From contig MVAQ01000101.1 of the NCBI GenBank assembly GCA_014825775.1, positions 1 to 64,000 of the forward strand: a stretch of 64,000 nt of DNA, read 5' to 3'. This DNA is from Krasilnikovozyma curviuscula (lineage: Eukaryota; Basidiomycota; Tremellomycetes; Cystofilobasidiales; Mrakiaceae). This document shows, one piece after another, positions 48,474-64,000 of the stretch. The notes beneath the pieces were generated by a model. The model did no database searches. It was not told the origin of the DNA and was given only the letters and a program-made list of their open reading frames with translations. Position numbers and translations under genes: made by a program. Numbering within the stretch: the first letter of the stretch is position 1; every line of letters starts with the position of its first letter.

Positions 48474-49478
48474 GAGATGCTCCAACCGATCCCTAGGATG
48501 TGGGCGCCAACTTACCACTGAGGTGGAAGGCTTCGATAAGGTTCCAGCCCCCCAGCCATTGGGCGTGTGAATTGTAAACATACTGTACATACTCCTTGTC
48601 TTTATCATGAAACCATGTATCCTGTCTGCAGCTATGAATGCTTGCTTCTTTCTTTCTGGCTGAGTTGCACCTGCAAGCGTGAGAGTTGGTTGCGAAACGA
48701 TTCACAAACTTTCATCACATCGCAAGTAACGTTTTCCTCCGTCCTTTCTCGTTTCTTCTCAGGAGTTGCGAAAAAAAAAAGAGGGGTTTCGCCATAGAAA
48801 CGTGAAGAAACGACGGCAGATGGAAAGTCGGAACTGGGAAAACTGCGAAGATAGATTGCGCTTTGGCCGTTGAATGTGGACGCTGTCGCAATCACTCCTG
48901 TCGCCTTCTCGGGCTTAGATCTATCCCATCCTCGTATGCTTATATCTTCCCTTGACTATTTCCGTCTTCTGAAGTACTGAAAGAGCAGAAAGAGGTGCTC
49001 TCGAACCGCAAGTCCGTTCGCAGCACTCATGCAGGGATTGACTGCACCTCGAAGCTCCGGTTTTTTTAGTGCGAGTCGGTCCTTCGAAAATTGGAAAACG
49101 TAGCCGTCAGCTCATCAACCCCATCTGTTCCTCTTTTCCCCTTCGACATCCAACTCTCCCATTCGATCTGCTGGATATCCCTCTCGATCTGTACAGTCCC
49201 TCCTGCCCTTATCAGCTCAGGACTCTGTCTGATACGCAGAATCGCCCCGCAATTCAATACCTTGTCTCTCTGTGTTTTTTTTTTTTTGGCTTTCTTCTAG
49301 CGATTTCTTTCCCAGTGGAAAACAGGGAAAAGGAGAGAGGGGACTTCCCCGGTGAGCAATCCAACCCCCTTGGGCTCAGGCGAAAGATTCTTCGAAGAGG
49401 GAAAGACGGGGCTGAGGTAAGTTTCAGACATCGAGGTGCTGCTCGTCGAAACCTTTTTTATATTTGAACACTGACACG
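48474..49478. other. Long intergenic region, probable 5' leader of the RRM gene
   Basis: About 1 kb between same-strand genes. It includes a run of A near 48770, a 13-base T run at 49275-49287, several short upstream ATG frames and a GTAAGT donor at 49417 with no suitable acceptor before the next ATG. A long, translationally regulated leader is plausible for an RNA-binding-protein gene, but nothing is proven. Confidence 0.4.
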
Positions 49479-52400
49479 ATGGAACTTTCACATGCAAACC
49501 TTGGCCTTGACGATCACCCAATAACTGCAATACCCCTTAGACATCGTCTTCTCGTCGACGACATCATTGTGAATTCAGCAGAGTTCAGAAACATGTACAG
49601 CCCTCGAGGTGAGGCGACGACAGGATCGACAGAGGGCAGTCTACATCTCAGCCAAGGATTAACCATGCCTGCCTTGGACCTGTCTGAGTATCCGCCCTTG
49701 AACAGTAGCACCAGCAGCAGCAGTTCCAGCTCGTCCCATTTTCGTAACGTCCCCTCCACCACCACGACGCCAACCCCACCGACGACCACGGCGGCGACGT
49801 TGAAAAATGAAGACTTGAGAAGCCAGGCAAGCTTTGTACCAATTAGTCGACCTCAAGCGATACTATCGAGCTCGTCCCCCTTCTCAGCACCGCTCTCATC
49901 ATCCTCACAGCAGCAGCAGCAGCAGCAATCTCCCTCGTCGAAATTACCAACCAGCAGCATTAACAGCAACGACGTCGTCTCCGGAGGTGATGTAGGATAT
50001 ACGACCAAATCAAGCACTCCATTACCCCAGCAACAGCACTCTATTAATCCGAGTAGTCATCGTCCGAGTACCTCCATTCAAACGACAACGGCCCTCTACA
50101 CCTCCCAACAGCCTTCTTCGCTTCCACGTCCGTCCGTTTCACCCCTACCAACGAGTACCAGCGCCACCGAACGCACCTTCTCACCCCCTGCTACAGCACC
50201 ACCGTACACACCTTACACTCCTTCTGGAGCAGCTGCTGCATTTCCCTCACCGTACCAGTCTCATTCGTACTTTGGCAACGGCGATTCAGGAGACTTCCAT
50301 TCAGCGCCCATTTCATCGTCCAACAGCCTCCAGAGCCTGAACGAATCAACTGGTGGTGGTGGATCAGGAACTAACTCGGTCTCAGAAAGAGGAGGAGGGT
50401 TCAGCGACGATCAGCATCGGCCCCAGTGGTCAGGCTACCTGGGCAGCGGCGAGAGGAGAACATTATGGTTAGGAGAGCTCGATCAGTGGATGGACGAGGC
50501 ATATCTGAGACAGATGTGCAGTTTGATGGGATGGGACATCGTCTCTATCAAGGTAAGGGAGATCCATTTGTTGCTCCTTTTCGCCACGAACGGCCAAGTG
50601 CAAAGTGCTAAGCTGAGATTGTGCTTTACATCTTCGATCGATTTCGCTAGCTCGTCAGAGCTGGGAACTCCCCTACGACACCTCTTGGCTTGGACCCGAT
50701 CTATCAGAACAGTGCTCTAGGAGGTGCCAGCACCGACTTGAACTACTGCTTCATCACCTTCCCCGTGAGTTTTCCTTCCCATGAAAATCACATGTGAAAA
50801 TGGCGCTGCGCGAGCTTTCGCACTGTTTTGGTTTTCTTTTATTTTGTGTCTCACGTTGTTCTTTCACGTGATTGACGTTATTTTATCTTACTTTTTTCTC
50901 TTTCCCTTATGGCTTGATGCCATACAGACTGCTCATTTAGCGTCTCGTATCCTTCATACGCTAACACCCACTCCAACCAACCCACCAATCATCATGCCGA
51001 ACTCCCTTCGACCTTTCAAGGTCAACTGGGCGTTAGGCTCCACCTCGAGCCCTCTACCAGCCCGGACGCCACCTCCGCTGGATAAGGAGTTCTCCATCTT
51101 CGTAGGCGACCTCGCACCGGACGTCAGCGAGAGCGATCTCGTTAGGTTGTTTCTCAACCCTCCTCAGGGCGGTGCAGGATCGAGTGGGTTGGGAGGTATC
51201 AGGAGGAGCTTCAGTAGTACCAAGAGTGCAAAGATCATGACGGATCCCATCACGGGTAGTTCGAGAGGGTATGGATTTGTTCGGTGAGTCGCTTTATCGC
51301 TTCTGTCGCCGCAGCTTGTTGGCAATCACGCGAAGGTTACTGACTGTTGTTTCACTTTCATTGTAGTTTCACCGACGAGGCAGATCAGCACCGTGCGATC
51401 CAAGAGATGCAAGGCGTCTACTGCTTGACCCGTCCAATGAGGATCTCGCATGCGACTGCAAAGAACAGGTCTGGCTCCTCCAGCAACTTCACACCTCTGA
51501 GCGCCGTCTTTACTCAGAACATCTCTGGTCCGCCTCAGCATCAGCAGACACGATCTGGTGACCTCAACAGTTCTGACAGCTCCGACTCATTGAGTAGACT
51601 ACTACCAAGTGGGGCCGTTGCGGGCGATAACAGCATTTCTAAAGGTGCCACAGTCTCGAAACCACCACCACCTCCTCCACCTCCTCCAAGAACACTTTCT
51701 CCAAATACGATTACATATCTTAATCAACTTGCCGCTGCTAATGGTGGTACTCTTCCTTTTGGTCCCAACGGTCTCTCATTCCCGCCTCTTCCTTCCCAGC
51801 CACCATCTCGAGGCTCGAAGAATGGCGATGGCAGCGACACCGAGAACTCAAAAGAAGGAGAAGCCCAGCAACAATCAGCGTCATCCGAAGCTCAGCTGCC
51901 ATCACTATACCAATTAGAGGAGACTTCTCCACTCTCTCATCCTTACGGTACCAAAAACCAACTTCCATCAGGCTCCGACTCGCCGTCATCGCCCATGATC
52001 ACAAATCTACCTCATTTCGATCCAAGCATTAGCATGGGCGCCAACTCAACTGATCCGACAAACACGACGGTCTTCGTTGGCGGGCTCAGCAGCCTCATCA
52101 GCGAGGATACGCTCAAAACGTTCTTTGCTCCCTTTGGTGAGATCACGTATGTCAAGATACCTCCTGGTAAAGGGTGTGGATTTGTTCAGTTTGTCAGGAA
52201 GGCAGATGCGGAGAGATCGATTGAGAGGCTACAGGGATTCCCGATTGGGGGTGGGAGAATCAGATTGAGTTGGGGTCGAAGTCAATGTGAGTTAGCTGTT
52301 TTCAGTTTGCCTCATCGTAACTCACAGTTTTATGTTCTGATCGTTAATATTGATTTTTTAAACAGACAAAGCTGCTCAAGCTGCAGCCAACGCTGCCCAG

Positions 52401-53675
52401 TTGGGTCTTGGAATTGGCGCGTTGTCAGGACTGAACAACTTGTCGACTCAGCAGGCTGCTTCACTTGGCCTCGCACTTCAAGGCCTTGGTGGACTTGGTG
52501 GTAATAACGCAAACTTGTTGAGACAGCTTGTCGGAAACAGCGTAGGTGGGGGAAGCAACTTGGGCAGAAGTGATGGATTTGGTAATCCCTCCAACGGTCC
52601 CTCCAGCTTGAATTTGGGCGTCAATGGCATCTCTCCAATGTCAGCTGGATCCAATTTTGGTTCAATTGGAGCAGCGACGGGAGGTTCGAGTAATCTGGGT
52701 TCATTCAGCCCTCTCTCAGGCCATAACACCAACATACAGCTTCCGCCGCTCAACTCGTTCAACCACAATAGCCCTCTCAACGCTCAGTCTCTCCAAGCTC
52801 TTCTTGCTTTGAGCAACACTGGTAACAGTTCTCCTCTCGACAATTCTAGTTCCGGAATGGGTCTTCCTTCTCGAGACATCCATCCTTTGCTCGCTGCTCG
52901 ACTCAACTCTTTGTCTCCGACTGAGCTTGCGAACCTCATTTCCAGCACCAACCCCAACAGACCACAGAACCCTTACTCTGGTGGATCATTGGATGGCGAC
53001 CCCGCCTCTTCGTTTGGGGGCCAGTCCAGCTTCACTCCATTCTCCCCATCTCAATCTCCAGCAACCAACTCATCCTCTTTACCCAGCGGAAACCACAGTA
53101 CCAACACATCTTTCTCCATGGATCAAGAGGACCGATTGAGGTCTGGACTTTTCCCTAGACCGGAGGAGTCTCCGAAGGACGAGAGAGACCCACCTCTGTT
53201 CAATCCACTTCACCCTGGTTCCAGCTTCAATCCTCGACCAAGTGGTCTCCCTCAACAGAGTGATGGGTTTGGTGCTCCGGTCTACTCGGGAGTTGCTACA
53301 GGTCGCAGAATGACTTCTCCAAGCGCCGGAGGAACCGTTGATTCCTTCTCTATGGAGCCAAGAAGCGCGTCCTTTTCGAGCGTTCCAATGACCAACTACT
53401 CTTCTAACGAGTCCGAGCTATTTGGAGCCTTTGCTCCTAACAGTTCACCTGGTCAATTTTCTAGCTTCGGTCACAGCAGCCAACCACAGCAGTCTCGAAG
53501 CAGAGCTGCTTCAACCTCTGTTGGAGCGATCAGCGACTTGACATCCAGCCTCGATGGAATCAGTATCGGTAACAACTCTGGTCGATCTTTTGGATACGGT
53601 AGCTTCGGTAGCTTAGGATCCTCAGGCGGAAGAAACGTGTGGGGTGACCGTACTCTTCTAGAGGAGGACTATTGA
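49479..53675 (+). CDS. RNA-binding protein with three RRMs (Ngr1/Nam8/Csx1 type)
   Basis: Predicted mRNA-binding regulator or splicing-related factor of about 1,250 residues. RRM1 is split by introns: RTLWLGELDQWMDEAYLRQM (RNP2) and, downstream, NYCFITF. RRM2 has FSIFVGDLAPDVSESDLVRLF and SSRGYGFVRF (RNP1). RRM3 has TTVFVGGLSSLISEDTLKTFF and GKGCGFVQFVRKADAERSI. This RRM1-RRM2-spacer-RRM3 order is that of Ngr1, Nam8 and fission-yeast Csx1. The flanks are low complexity: Ser/Thr/Pro with polyQ at the N-terminus, a nine-proline run between RRM2 and RRM3, and a Gly/Asn/Ser/Leu-rich C-terminal third. The ATG at 49479 (MELSHANLGLDDH) is the first in the open frame. The protein is about twice the size of the yeast relatives because of these spacers. 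Confidence 0.86.
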
Positions 53676-54416
53676 AGCGATACGTCCACCAGCGACGCTG
53701 AACATCACCAACACTTCAAATCTCCACAACAGAAATAAAACACAATCCTCAGTAACGACCCAGCATTAATTCCCGCCAATACACATATTCGAAAAAACGC
53801 AGCTCACGCACAAGTTTATACTCTTTCGGCTCTCATCTCATCCTCATCTCATTGTCATTTCTGTCTTCGTCTCAAACCAGTCAGCTTTCATGATATCATT
53901 ACACTTGGTTTACAAGTAGCTTTTGTAATCATTTGTAAACCTGCGGCAATGTTTTTGTCACCACCCGTGAGTTTCCTTTTCTTCCAGCTACGATCTTGCA
54001 GTCATTTGACGCCTTTCGTAATCTTCTTTCTTTAAGATTAGTGCTTCACTTGGGTAACATACCGCAACTACGCACATACCAACCATTTTTGTTTTGATTC
54101 TTGTCTTTCCTGTCCTCATCGATCATGCTATGTTCTTCATATACCACCAGCAATCACTTTTTTTTTCTGTTTCGCATCACCACATCCTCCATAGCTATAA
54201 AATCATCTTGGTATTCTAAAGAGATCGCCTGAGTCTAGCGAGGGAAATTTAGAAGACTTGCAGGCGTGCCGTGTGACGTCAATACTTTATGATAAAAGAG
54301 CAAATAAACCCAAACAAATGTTAAGACAAGACCTGGAGTGAGTGAAAAAAAAATTGGGTATACAATTTGGTTGGTAATGGTATAATGCAACGAACGAAGA
54401 TTACCAGAGCGAAGAG
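53676..54416. other. Convergent intergenic region
   Basis: 741 bases between the 3' ends of the RRM gene and the deubiquitinase gene. A/T- and pyrimidine-rich with no coding signal; it should hold both polyadenylation sites. Confidence 0.5.
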
Positions 54417-59242
<4,826 letters not shown>

Positions 59243-59492
59243 GCTCTTGCAGATGGAGACGGGGTAACTCAGGCTGTCTCGTGGGTGTTTTTGGTTGTCA
59301 CGCTTGGTTTGAATTTGAAAGGAGATGAATCTCGTTCAATTTATTGCGAGTCCATCTAGCACAGCCGGAACTTAGCACACAATGGAAGCCCTGGTTGAGC
59401 AGATCATCTCAACAAGTTGTAAACTAAATATACAAAAGATGCCAAGCTTGGTTATCGAGAGTTGAAAGTCTAAATGCAGAATTTGGGTATCA

Positions 59493-61337
59493 TCACGGTC
59501 TAGGCGATGCACTCCTCGTCGGTCGCCTTCTTTCTAACCTGTCAATGCCTTCGCCCTCTTCGTCGTCTACATCATCCATAACCAACTCCTCTTTCGCCCC
59601 CTCTAGTCCCATGCACGCGAAGCTGACAAGTACAAGAGCAGCGCCGAAAGCCGCCCTCAATCCTCCCGAGCCTGTGCCTCGCAGGAAATCTCCAAGCATC
59701 GCAATTGGCTATATAGAAAATACCCGTTAGTTTTCAGAGCTCGACAGAACTTCAAGCAAGAAAAGGAAAAAAAACCTACAATTGTTAACGAGAGGCCAAT
59801 TGTTACCACTAAAAGAGAGTTAAGTTGATCAGCTTCCATTGTCTCACTCCAGATGACATTGAACTCACAGAGTGGCGTTGTCTTCAGGATGGCCAGCACG
59901 AAGAACAGGTCTGATACTAGAGTGATGAACATATTTACACCAAGAATCCACCATGAACCAGGAGCCGTCGGGAGCTCCAGCGTTTCGAGACCAGTGAAGT
60001 GGAGCAGCAACCCGAACGGCCAGAGGAGCAAGAGGTTGAACAAGCCAACGAATCTGACCAGGCCATACAAAATGAGCATGCTGCCAGAGGTGAGATGAAT
60101 AATGCAGGCTCACCCGAAGAAAAGTTGCATGTTCACCCTTCGCTCTTCGCCAATCCTGACCTTCAGCAGAATCACGTACATGGCATAGCACGCGGCAGAT
60201 AATAGGGCCAAGAAATCTCCCAGTAGGGGTAGTTTAGCAGATGCACCACCTTGTGTTGGGACTAAGAGAGCTGCAGCCTCCGAGACTGTGTCTGCGAACG
60301 AGACGAGGACGACGCCGGCGAAAGAAATAGCCACTGCGATCGCTTTGGATTGCGTGAATGCTTCTACGCCCATAATGGACCCGATACCTAGGGTGAAGAA
60401 GCCACTCATTGATGCAAGCGTTGTGCTGTTCAACCGAAAGAAGAGCGTTAGTAATCGAGTCGCTACGTTTTGAGAAACGCGCACTAACCTAGAACCGACC
60501 GAAGTGAATCCCAGACTGGCATTGACGGACCAATTGGCAGCGAACCATATCAAACAGAAGATAAGTGCCAATTTAGCAGTCTCTCTTACTGAGAGAGGCG
60601 GCTCCGAAGAGACGGCAGGCTGGACCGACGAGTTGGTGAGGGGGGGATGGAGAGTTGCGATCGGTGAGAGGGATCTGTGAGAGCGTAGAGCTGAGGTTGA
60701 CCTTCTTCGGCTGGGACCAGACGATATCGATTGTTCAATAGGTTCGTAGCTGGTATGCAGCAAGGACGGTGGTCGCAAAGGTCAGATTTCTGCTTCAGCG
60801 CGCTTGAGTCGTCGGACCAAATCGACTCACTTTACGGAAGCGTTGCGAGACTTGTACACTCTCCAAGCGAAAGGTATGAGATAGAGGGCAAAAGAGCTGG
60901 TCTGTAAGATTAATTCAAACGTCAATGAGACTACCTTTATTTAACATATATGAACAAACGAGCACAGACATTGAGATAAGTCACCAGGAATGGTTTGTTG
61001 TATGTCGCTGGAACGGTACGCAGGCAAAGTGTCAGCATTGCAGCTCCTTCTTTCAACTCCAGACCGAATATACCTACCAAATAGATCCTAATATATCCCA
61101 AAGCAATTAGCCAGTCAGTTTTCAGGCACCCACGAGGAAAAATTGCAAGCAGCAGACGACTGGCTAGACGGGGGGACTGACCGACGTGATAAACGAGCTG
61201 ACGACCCACAGACAGACGACTGACAGGAGAAGTAAGACTCCCACAGTGTAGTTTTGGAGCCTCTCGTCCATAACGGTGTCGATGATGGAGCCAGCTCTGG
61301 ATTTGGACCTGCTTTTCAGTAAAGGGTCGCCTTCCAT
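59493..61337 (-). CDS. SLC35F-like solute carrier of the drug/metabolite transporter superfamily
   Basis: Multi-pass membrane protein with about ten hydrophobic segments and about 460 residues. The N-terminus (MEGDPLLKSRSKSRAGS) is followed by the first span YTVGVLLLLLSVVCLWVVSS. After a Ser-rich cytosolic loop come ETAKLALIFCLIWFAANWSV, TSVGSSTTLASMSGFFTLGI, AIAVAISFAGVVLVSFADT, LLGDFLALLSAACYAMYVI, VNMQLFFGFVGLFNLLLLWP and WILGVNMFITLVSDLFFVLA. The last spans are VVTIGLSLTIPIAMLGDFLR and AALVLVSFACMGLE, with an acidic tail. The repeats and the SLGFTSVGSST...SGFFTL motif match SLC35F5 and its yeast relative, a vacuolar-membrane protein. Cargo is not established for this group. The ATG at 61337 is the first in frame. 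Stop TGA at 59495-59493. Confidence 0.85.
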
Positions 61338-61549
61338 GCTACGAATCCAATGGGAGCACTGCGGTTTTCCGCCAGTATAGCCTAGACTTGACCTTCTATA
61401 CAGCCAGCTATAACCTTTCCCTAGAATACCTGAAGCAGATTTTGACCGTGGCCCTTAGTCATCGACACGAGCAAGGACTCGAAGAATCAGAATTTGCCGC
61501 GTGCTCGCTTTCTAGCCAAACCCTCACTGAGGAAAAACGGCAGGTCGAC
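61338..61549. promoter_or_regulatory. Bidirectional promoter, SLC35F-like / PQ-loop gene
   Basis: 212 bases separate the two divergent start codons, so both promoters must lie here. Part of it is open on the + strand in phase with the PQ-loop gene, but without an ATG. I see no identifiable binding site. Confidence 0.35.
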
Positions 61550-62858
61550 ATGGGCTGGCTGGGTGTCCTGGCAGGGATAGGCATGGGTTAGTTTTGCTTC
61601 TCATTGCCTTGTTTCAAACGATTCTAGCGAGTTTATCATCGGTTCACTTACGTTACTCCTCCCGTTTGTGCTGCGACCCAATCAGCCTGCGCTCCACCGC
61701 TGATATACTGTGACCAAGCATGGTCCATCATCAAGAAGAAGGACAGCACAGGATTTTCTACGGATGTGACAGCAATCCTGCTCATCTCCAATATCGTGAG
61801 ATGTGTCTTCTGGCTGGGTAAAGACATTCTCTTCTTATTTGTGCTTCGAACCTGTGTACTGACTCCAACCTTGTTGTCTCCAGGTAATCGGTTTGAGACT
61901 CCACTGCTACTCCAATCAGTGTTTCTAATCTTGGCAATGCTGTTGCTGCTGTATATCCTCATCCTCTACCGACCGGAAGAACCTCAGGTCTCCACCTCGC
62001 ACGACGAAGAAGCTCAGCCCATCACCGCAACAACCGAAGACGATCTCGAAGATGAGCACTTAGCAAAACTTTCATCGTCTTCGCCGAAGAAGAAACCGCG
62101 GCCATTCCATTTTTGGGAGTGGAAATCATACGGCTCCTACATTGAGTTCCTCGCCGGCTTCATCATCTTCATCTGTGCAGCTTACATCCTGCTCGGTAGG
62201 GCGAGTTGGTTTGTTGCGATACTGGGATATGTTGCTCTTGGATTAGAGAGTCAGCTGCCGACACCTCAAGCGATATCGCGAGTCTGCGTTTCTCTTGCTA
62301 CGTGATGATCTTTCTCAACTGAACGCTTCTTGGTTTGTTGCTTCAGAAACTACCACCGAAAAAGCACATATGGTCTAAGGATATCGACTCTAGCAGGGTG
62401 GACGATAGGGGACGTCTACAAGTGAGCTCTTAAGCCCGGATCTTCTTCATCACACCAACTCTAACCCATCCTTCCACTTAGATCTGTCTACTTCTTTTTA
62501 CGAGCGGCACCTTTACAATTCAAAATATGTGCACTTCTTACCGTGACGGTCGACCTGAGTGCGTGATTGTTCTCTTCTCTCTCTCCCTCTCTCTCTCTCT
62601 TCCAGGTCCTCTTTACTGACAACTCCTGTATGTATATTTTTAATACTTATAATAGTCATCTGTGGTCAGATGTACTTCTACAGCTCACAGCCTCCATCGA
62701 GAGACCATTCGAACGACCTAGATACGGAAGTAGGCGTCGCTGAAGAGACGAGTTTGAACACCGTCTTTGGCGCTGATGAAGATCACAGTGGGATCCAAGA
62801 AGAAGAAGACCGTCTGCGTGAGGTTGCTCCGGTGACGGCGACTGCTCGGCAGGAATAA
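61550..62858 (+). CDS. PQ-loop membrane protein (SLC66A2/Any1-like)
   Basis: Membrane protein of the PQ-loop family, about 315 residues. Its yeast relative Any1 acts with the flippase Neo1 in phospholipid asymmetry at Golgi and endosomes; the mammalian relative is SLC66A2/PQLC1. The first repeat is PPLIYCDQAWSIIKKKDSTG followed by FSTDVTAILLISNIVRCVFW and LLLQSVFLILAMLLLLYILI. The central loop is acidic with KKKPRPFHFW. The second repeat is LGLESQLPTPQAI...RNYHRKSTYGLRISTLAGW, with the PQ at its usual place. The end is FKICALLTVTVDLIICGQMYFY, then an acidic tail. Only an acceptor at TATAATAG (62655), past the pyrimidine-rich CAG, keeps the last exon in frame. The ATG at 61550 splices to VYHRFTYVTPP. 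Confidence 0.85.
62570..62603 (+). repeat. CT-rich pyrimidine tract inside the last intron
   Basis: An unbroken pyrimidine run, mostly CT dinucleotides, followed by CAG. It looks like an ideal 3' splice site, but using that CAG (62605) puts the last exon of the PQ-loop gene out of frame. The intron more likely runs 62559-62655. Confidence 0.7.
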
Positions 62859-63328
62859 GTTTGGAGAATGACGATGGAATTTGAGCAATTGGAAGAACAT
62901 CAGGTAACAGAATTTTCTCTATTGCGTAATGTATTGTAGAACTCTGCATTCTTGTTCTGTCTTGACGACTGGACTTGTATCATCATTGTATTTTCCCATT
63001 AAACGGTATGGCTGAAAAGTTTTCGGAAGGCGTAAACAAACAAACTTGGCACCTCTATTAAACGAGCGACCAGAAACCTTGCTCGCAGGGGAGAACCGTT
63101 AAACAAGCGCGCCAACAGTGGCGACTCTCGAGGCGAAAGAATTATTTTCTCGAGACTGATAAAACGAGGATCTCTCCGGTCGAAACGTGCCTGTTGCAGC
63201 TTCCAAGGTGAAATAATTTCAAGTTTTAAGATCACTGGATAAGAATGTAAGATCCAAATACCATCTGGAGCTATCTCATCTTTGCTGCTGATCATTGCGT
63301 CGTGGTCGTTGCCGTCTCTGAAACCAGC
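62859..63328. other. Intergenic
   Basis: 470 bases between the PQ-loop gene and the MATE gene on the same strand. No supported frame, RNA or repeat was seen. Confidence 0.5.
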
Positions 63329-64000
63329 ATGTCTACTGAAGAGAGGCAGCCTCTGCTCACAATTAACGACAGTGGATATCTCTTGAAGGAAATCCCAAAG
63401 GGCAGCTGGTTCCTAGAGATTGATGAATTCAAGACCCTCTTCAAATCTGCGATACCACTATCGTTCGGATTCCTGCTGGAAGCATTCCTGGGCCTGAGCA
63501 GTGTCGCTATCGCTGGGTGAGCTTTGCTTTTCCACCTCGTTTAAGCATATTGTGTATCTTACTCATATCTGGTTTTGTTGCAACAGCCGATTAAGCTCGA
63601 CGTCTCTCGCGGTAGTTGGAAATGGCATCCAGATAACGTCAACGACGGCATATGTGGTCACCCTTGCCTGCACATCTGCACAGCTCACTCTATCGGGTCC
63701 ATTGTTTTACTCAAAGGACCATGCTAAGACGGATATTGGCATGCTCGCCCAGAGGTCCTTTATGTTGGCTCTCATTTGCTCGATACCATTAGGTGAGTCT
63801 GGATTCTTTTTGTTAGCCTTTTTTGGTTTGGCGTTAGTATACATCTAACTCGCCATTGCTATCTCAAGTCTTTCTCTACTGGAATATTGGCACTGTCTTG
63901 CTGTTCCTGGATCAACCTCAGTCGCTTGCAGACGGCTGTACCCCTTACTTCCGTTGGGCAATCCTCACAATCCCAGCCTACGCATTAATGGAAGTCGTCA
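63329..64000 (+). CDS. MATE-family efflux transporter, cut by window end
   Basis: N-terminal part of a multidrug and toxin extrusion type antiporter, which expels organic cations or metabolites in exchange for H+ or Na+. ATG at 63329 (MSTEERQPLL) opens a hydrophilic leader, then EFKTLFKSAIPLSFGFLLEA, LGLSSVAIAGRLSSTSLAVV and GNGIQITSTTAYVVTLACTS, which match the first MATE helices with the usual Gly and Thr pattern. Two introns are inferred (donors near 63519 and 63792). After the second comes the next span, VFLYWNIGTVLLFLDQPQSL. The coding region runs off the window at 64000, so the remaining roughly two thirds is not seen. Confidence 0.82.

Noticed and set aside
49069..49467. Open + frame of about 130 codons in the RRM gene leader
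   Set aside because: It begins without ATG, is A/T- and pyrimidine-driven, and does not join in phase to the RRM protein.
54274..54281. Palindrome TGACGTCA, a CREB/ATF-type site
   Set aside because: It lies between two convergent 3' ends, not in a promoter, and an 8-mer palindrome is expected by chance in 64 kb.

Overview
The window is nuclear DNA of a fungus, most likely a basidiomycete yeast or mould of the Tremellomycetes type. Almost every gene is split by many short GT-AG introns, mostly about 50-100 nt, with CTRAY-like branch sites. Genes lie on both strands, no operon structure is seen, and there is a homoisocitrate dehydrogenase of the fungal alpha-aminoadipate lysine route. The lineage below Basidiomycota is inferred from gene texture, not from a search. 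I joined exons by eye from splice signals, reading frame and family motifs.

Layout. Positions 1-13.6 kb: an anion:cation symporter of the MFS (+), an intron-containing tRNA-Phe(GAA) (-), cytochrome b5 (-), a lysine/nicotinamide-type methyltransferase (-), BCP1/BCCIP (+), V-ATPase subunit a (+) and the third subunit of DNA polymerase delta with a C-terminal PIP box (+). Positions 14-31.6 kb: a large disordered coiled-coil protein of unknown function (+), a Sla1 endocytic adaptor (-), a TAF3-like histone-fold protein (-), a Ser/Thr-rich single-pass membrane protein (+), a CoA-type Nudix hydrolase (-), TRAP-alpha/Irc22 (+), a glutaredoxin-like protein (+) and an overlapping ZCCHC8-like zinc-knuckle/PSP protein (+). 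Positions 31.9-45 kb: a sugar porter (+), an amidase (+), homoisocitrate dehydrogenase (+) and a Caf120/Skg3-like PH protein (+). Positions 45-64 kb: a cytochrome b5-acyl-CoA dehydrogenase fusion ending in a PTS1-like ARL (+), a three-RRM Ngr1/Nam8-like protein (+), a USP4/15/Ubp12-type deubiquitinase (-), an SLC35F-like transporter (-), an SLC66A2/Any1-like PQ-loop protein (+) and the start of a MATE transporter (+), cut by the window end.

Most of this is ordinary housekeeping content, and I see no mobile element, CRISPR array, prophage or secondary-metabolite cluster. The unusual signals are in gene architecture. The two MFS transporters need exons as short as 4, 5, 10 and 12 nt to rebuild conserved motifs. 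The glutaredoxin-like gene and the ZCCHC8-like gene share 166 bp read in two frames on the same strand. The cytochrome b5-acyl-CoA dehydrogenase has an upstream in-frame ATG that would add a basic, acid-free leader to a protein ending in a peroxisomal signal. Several short open frames between genes are recorded at low confidence.
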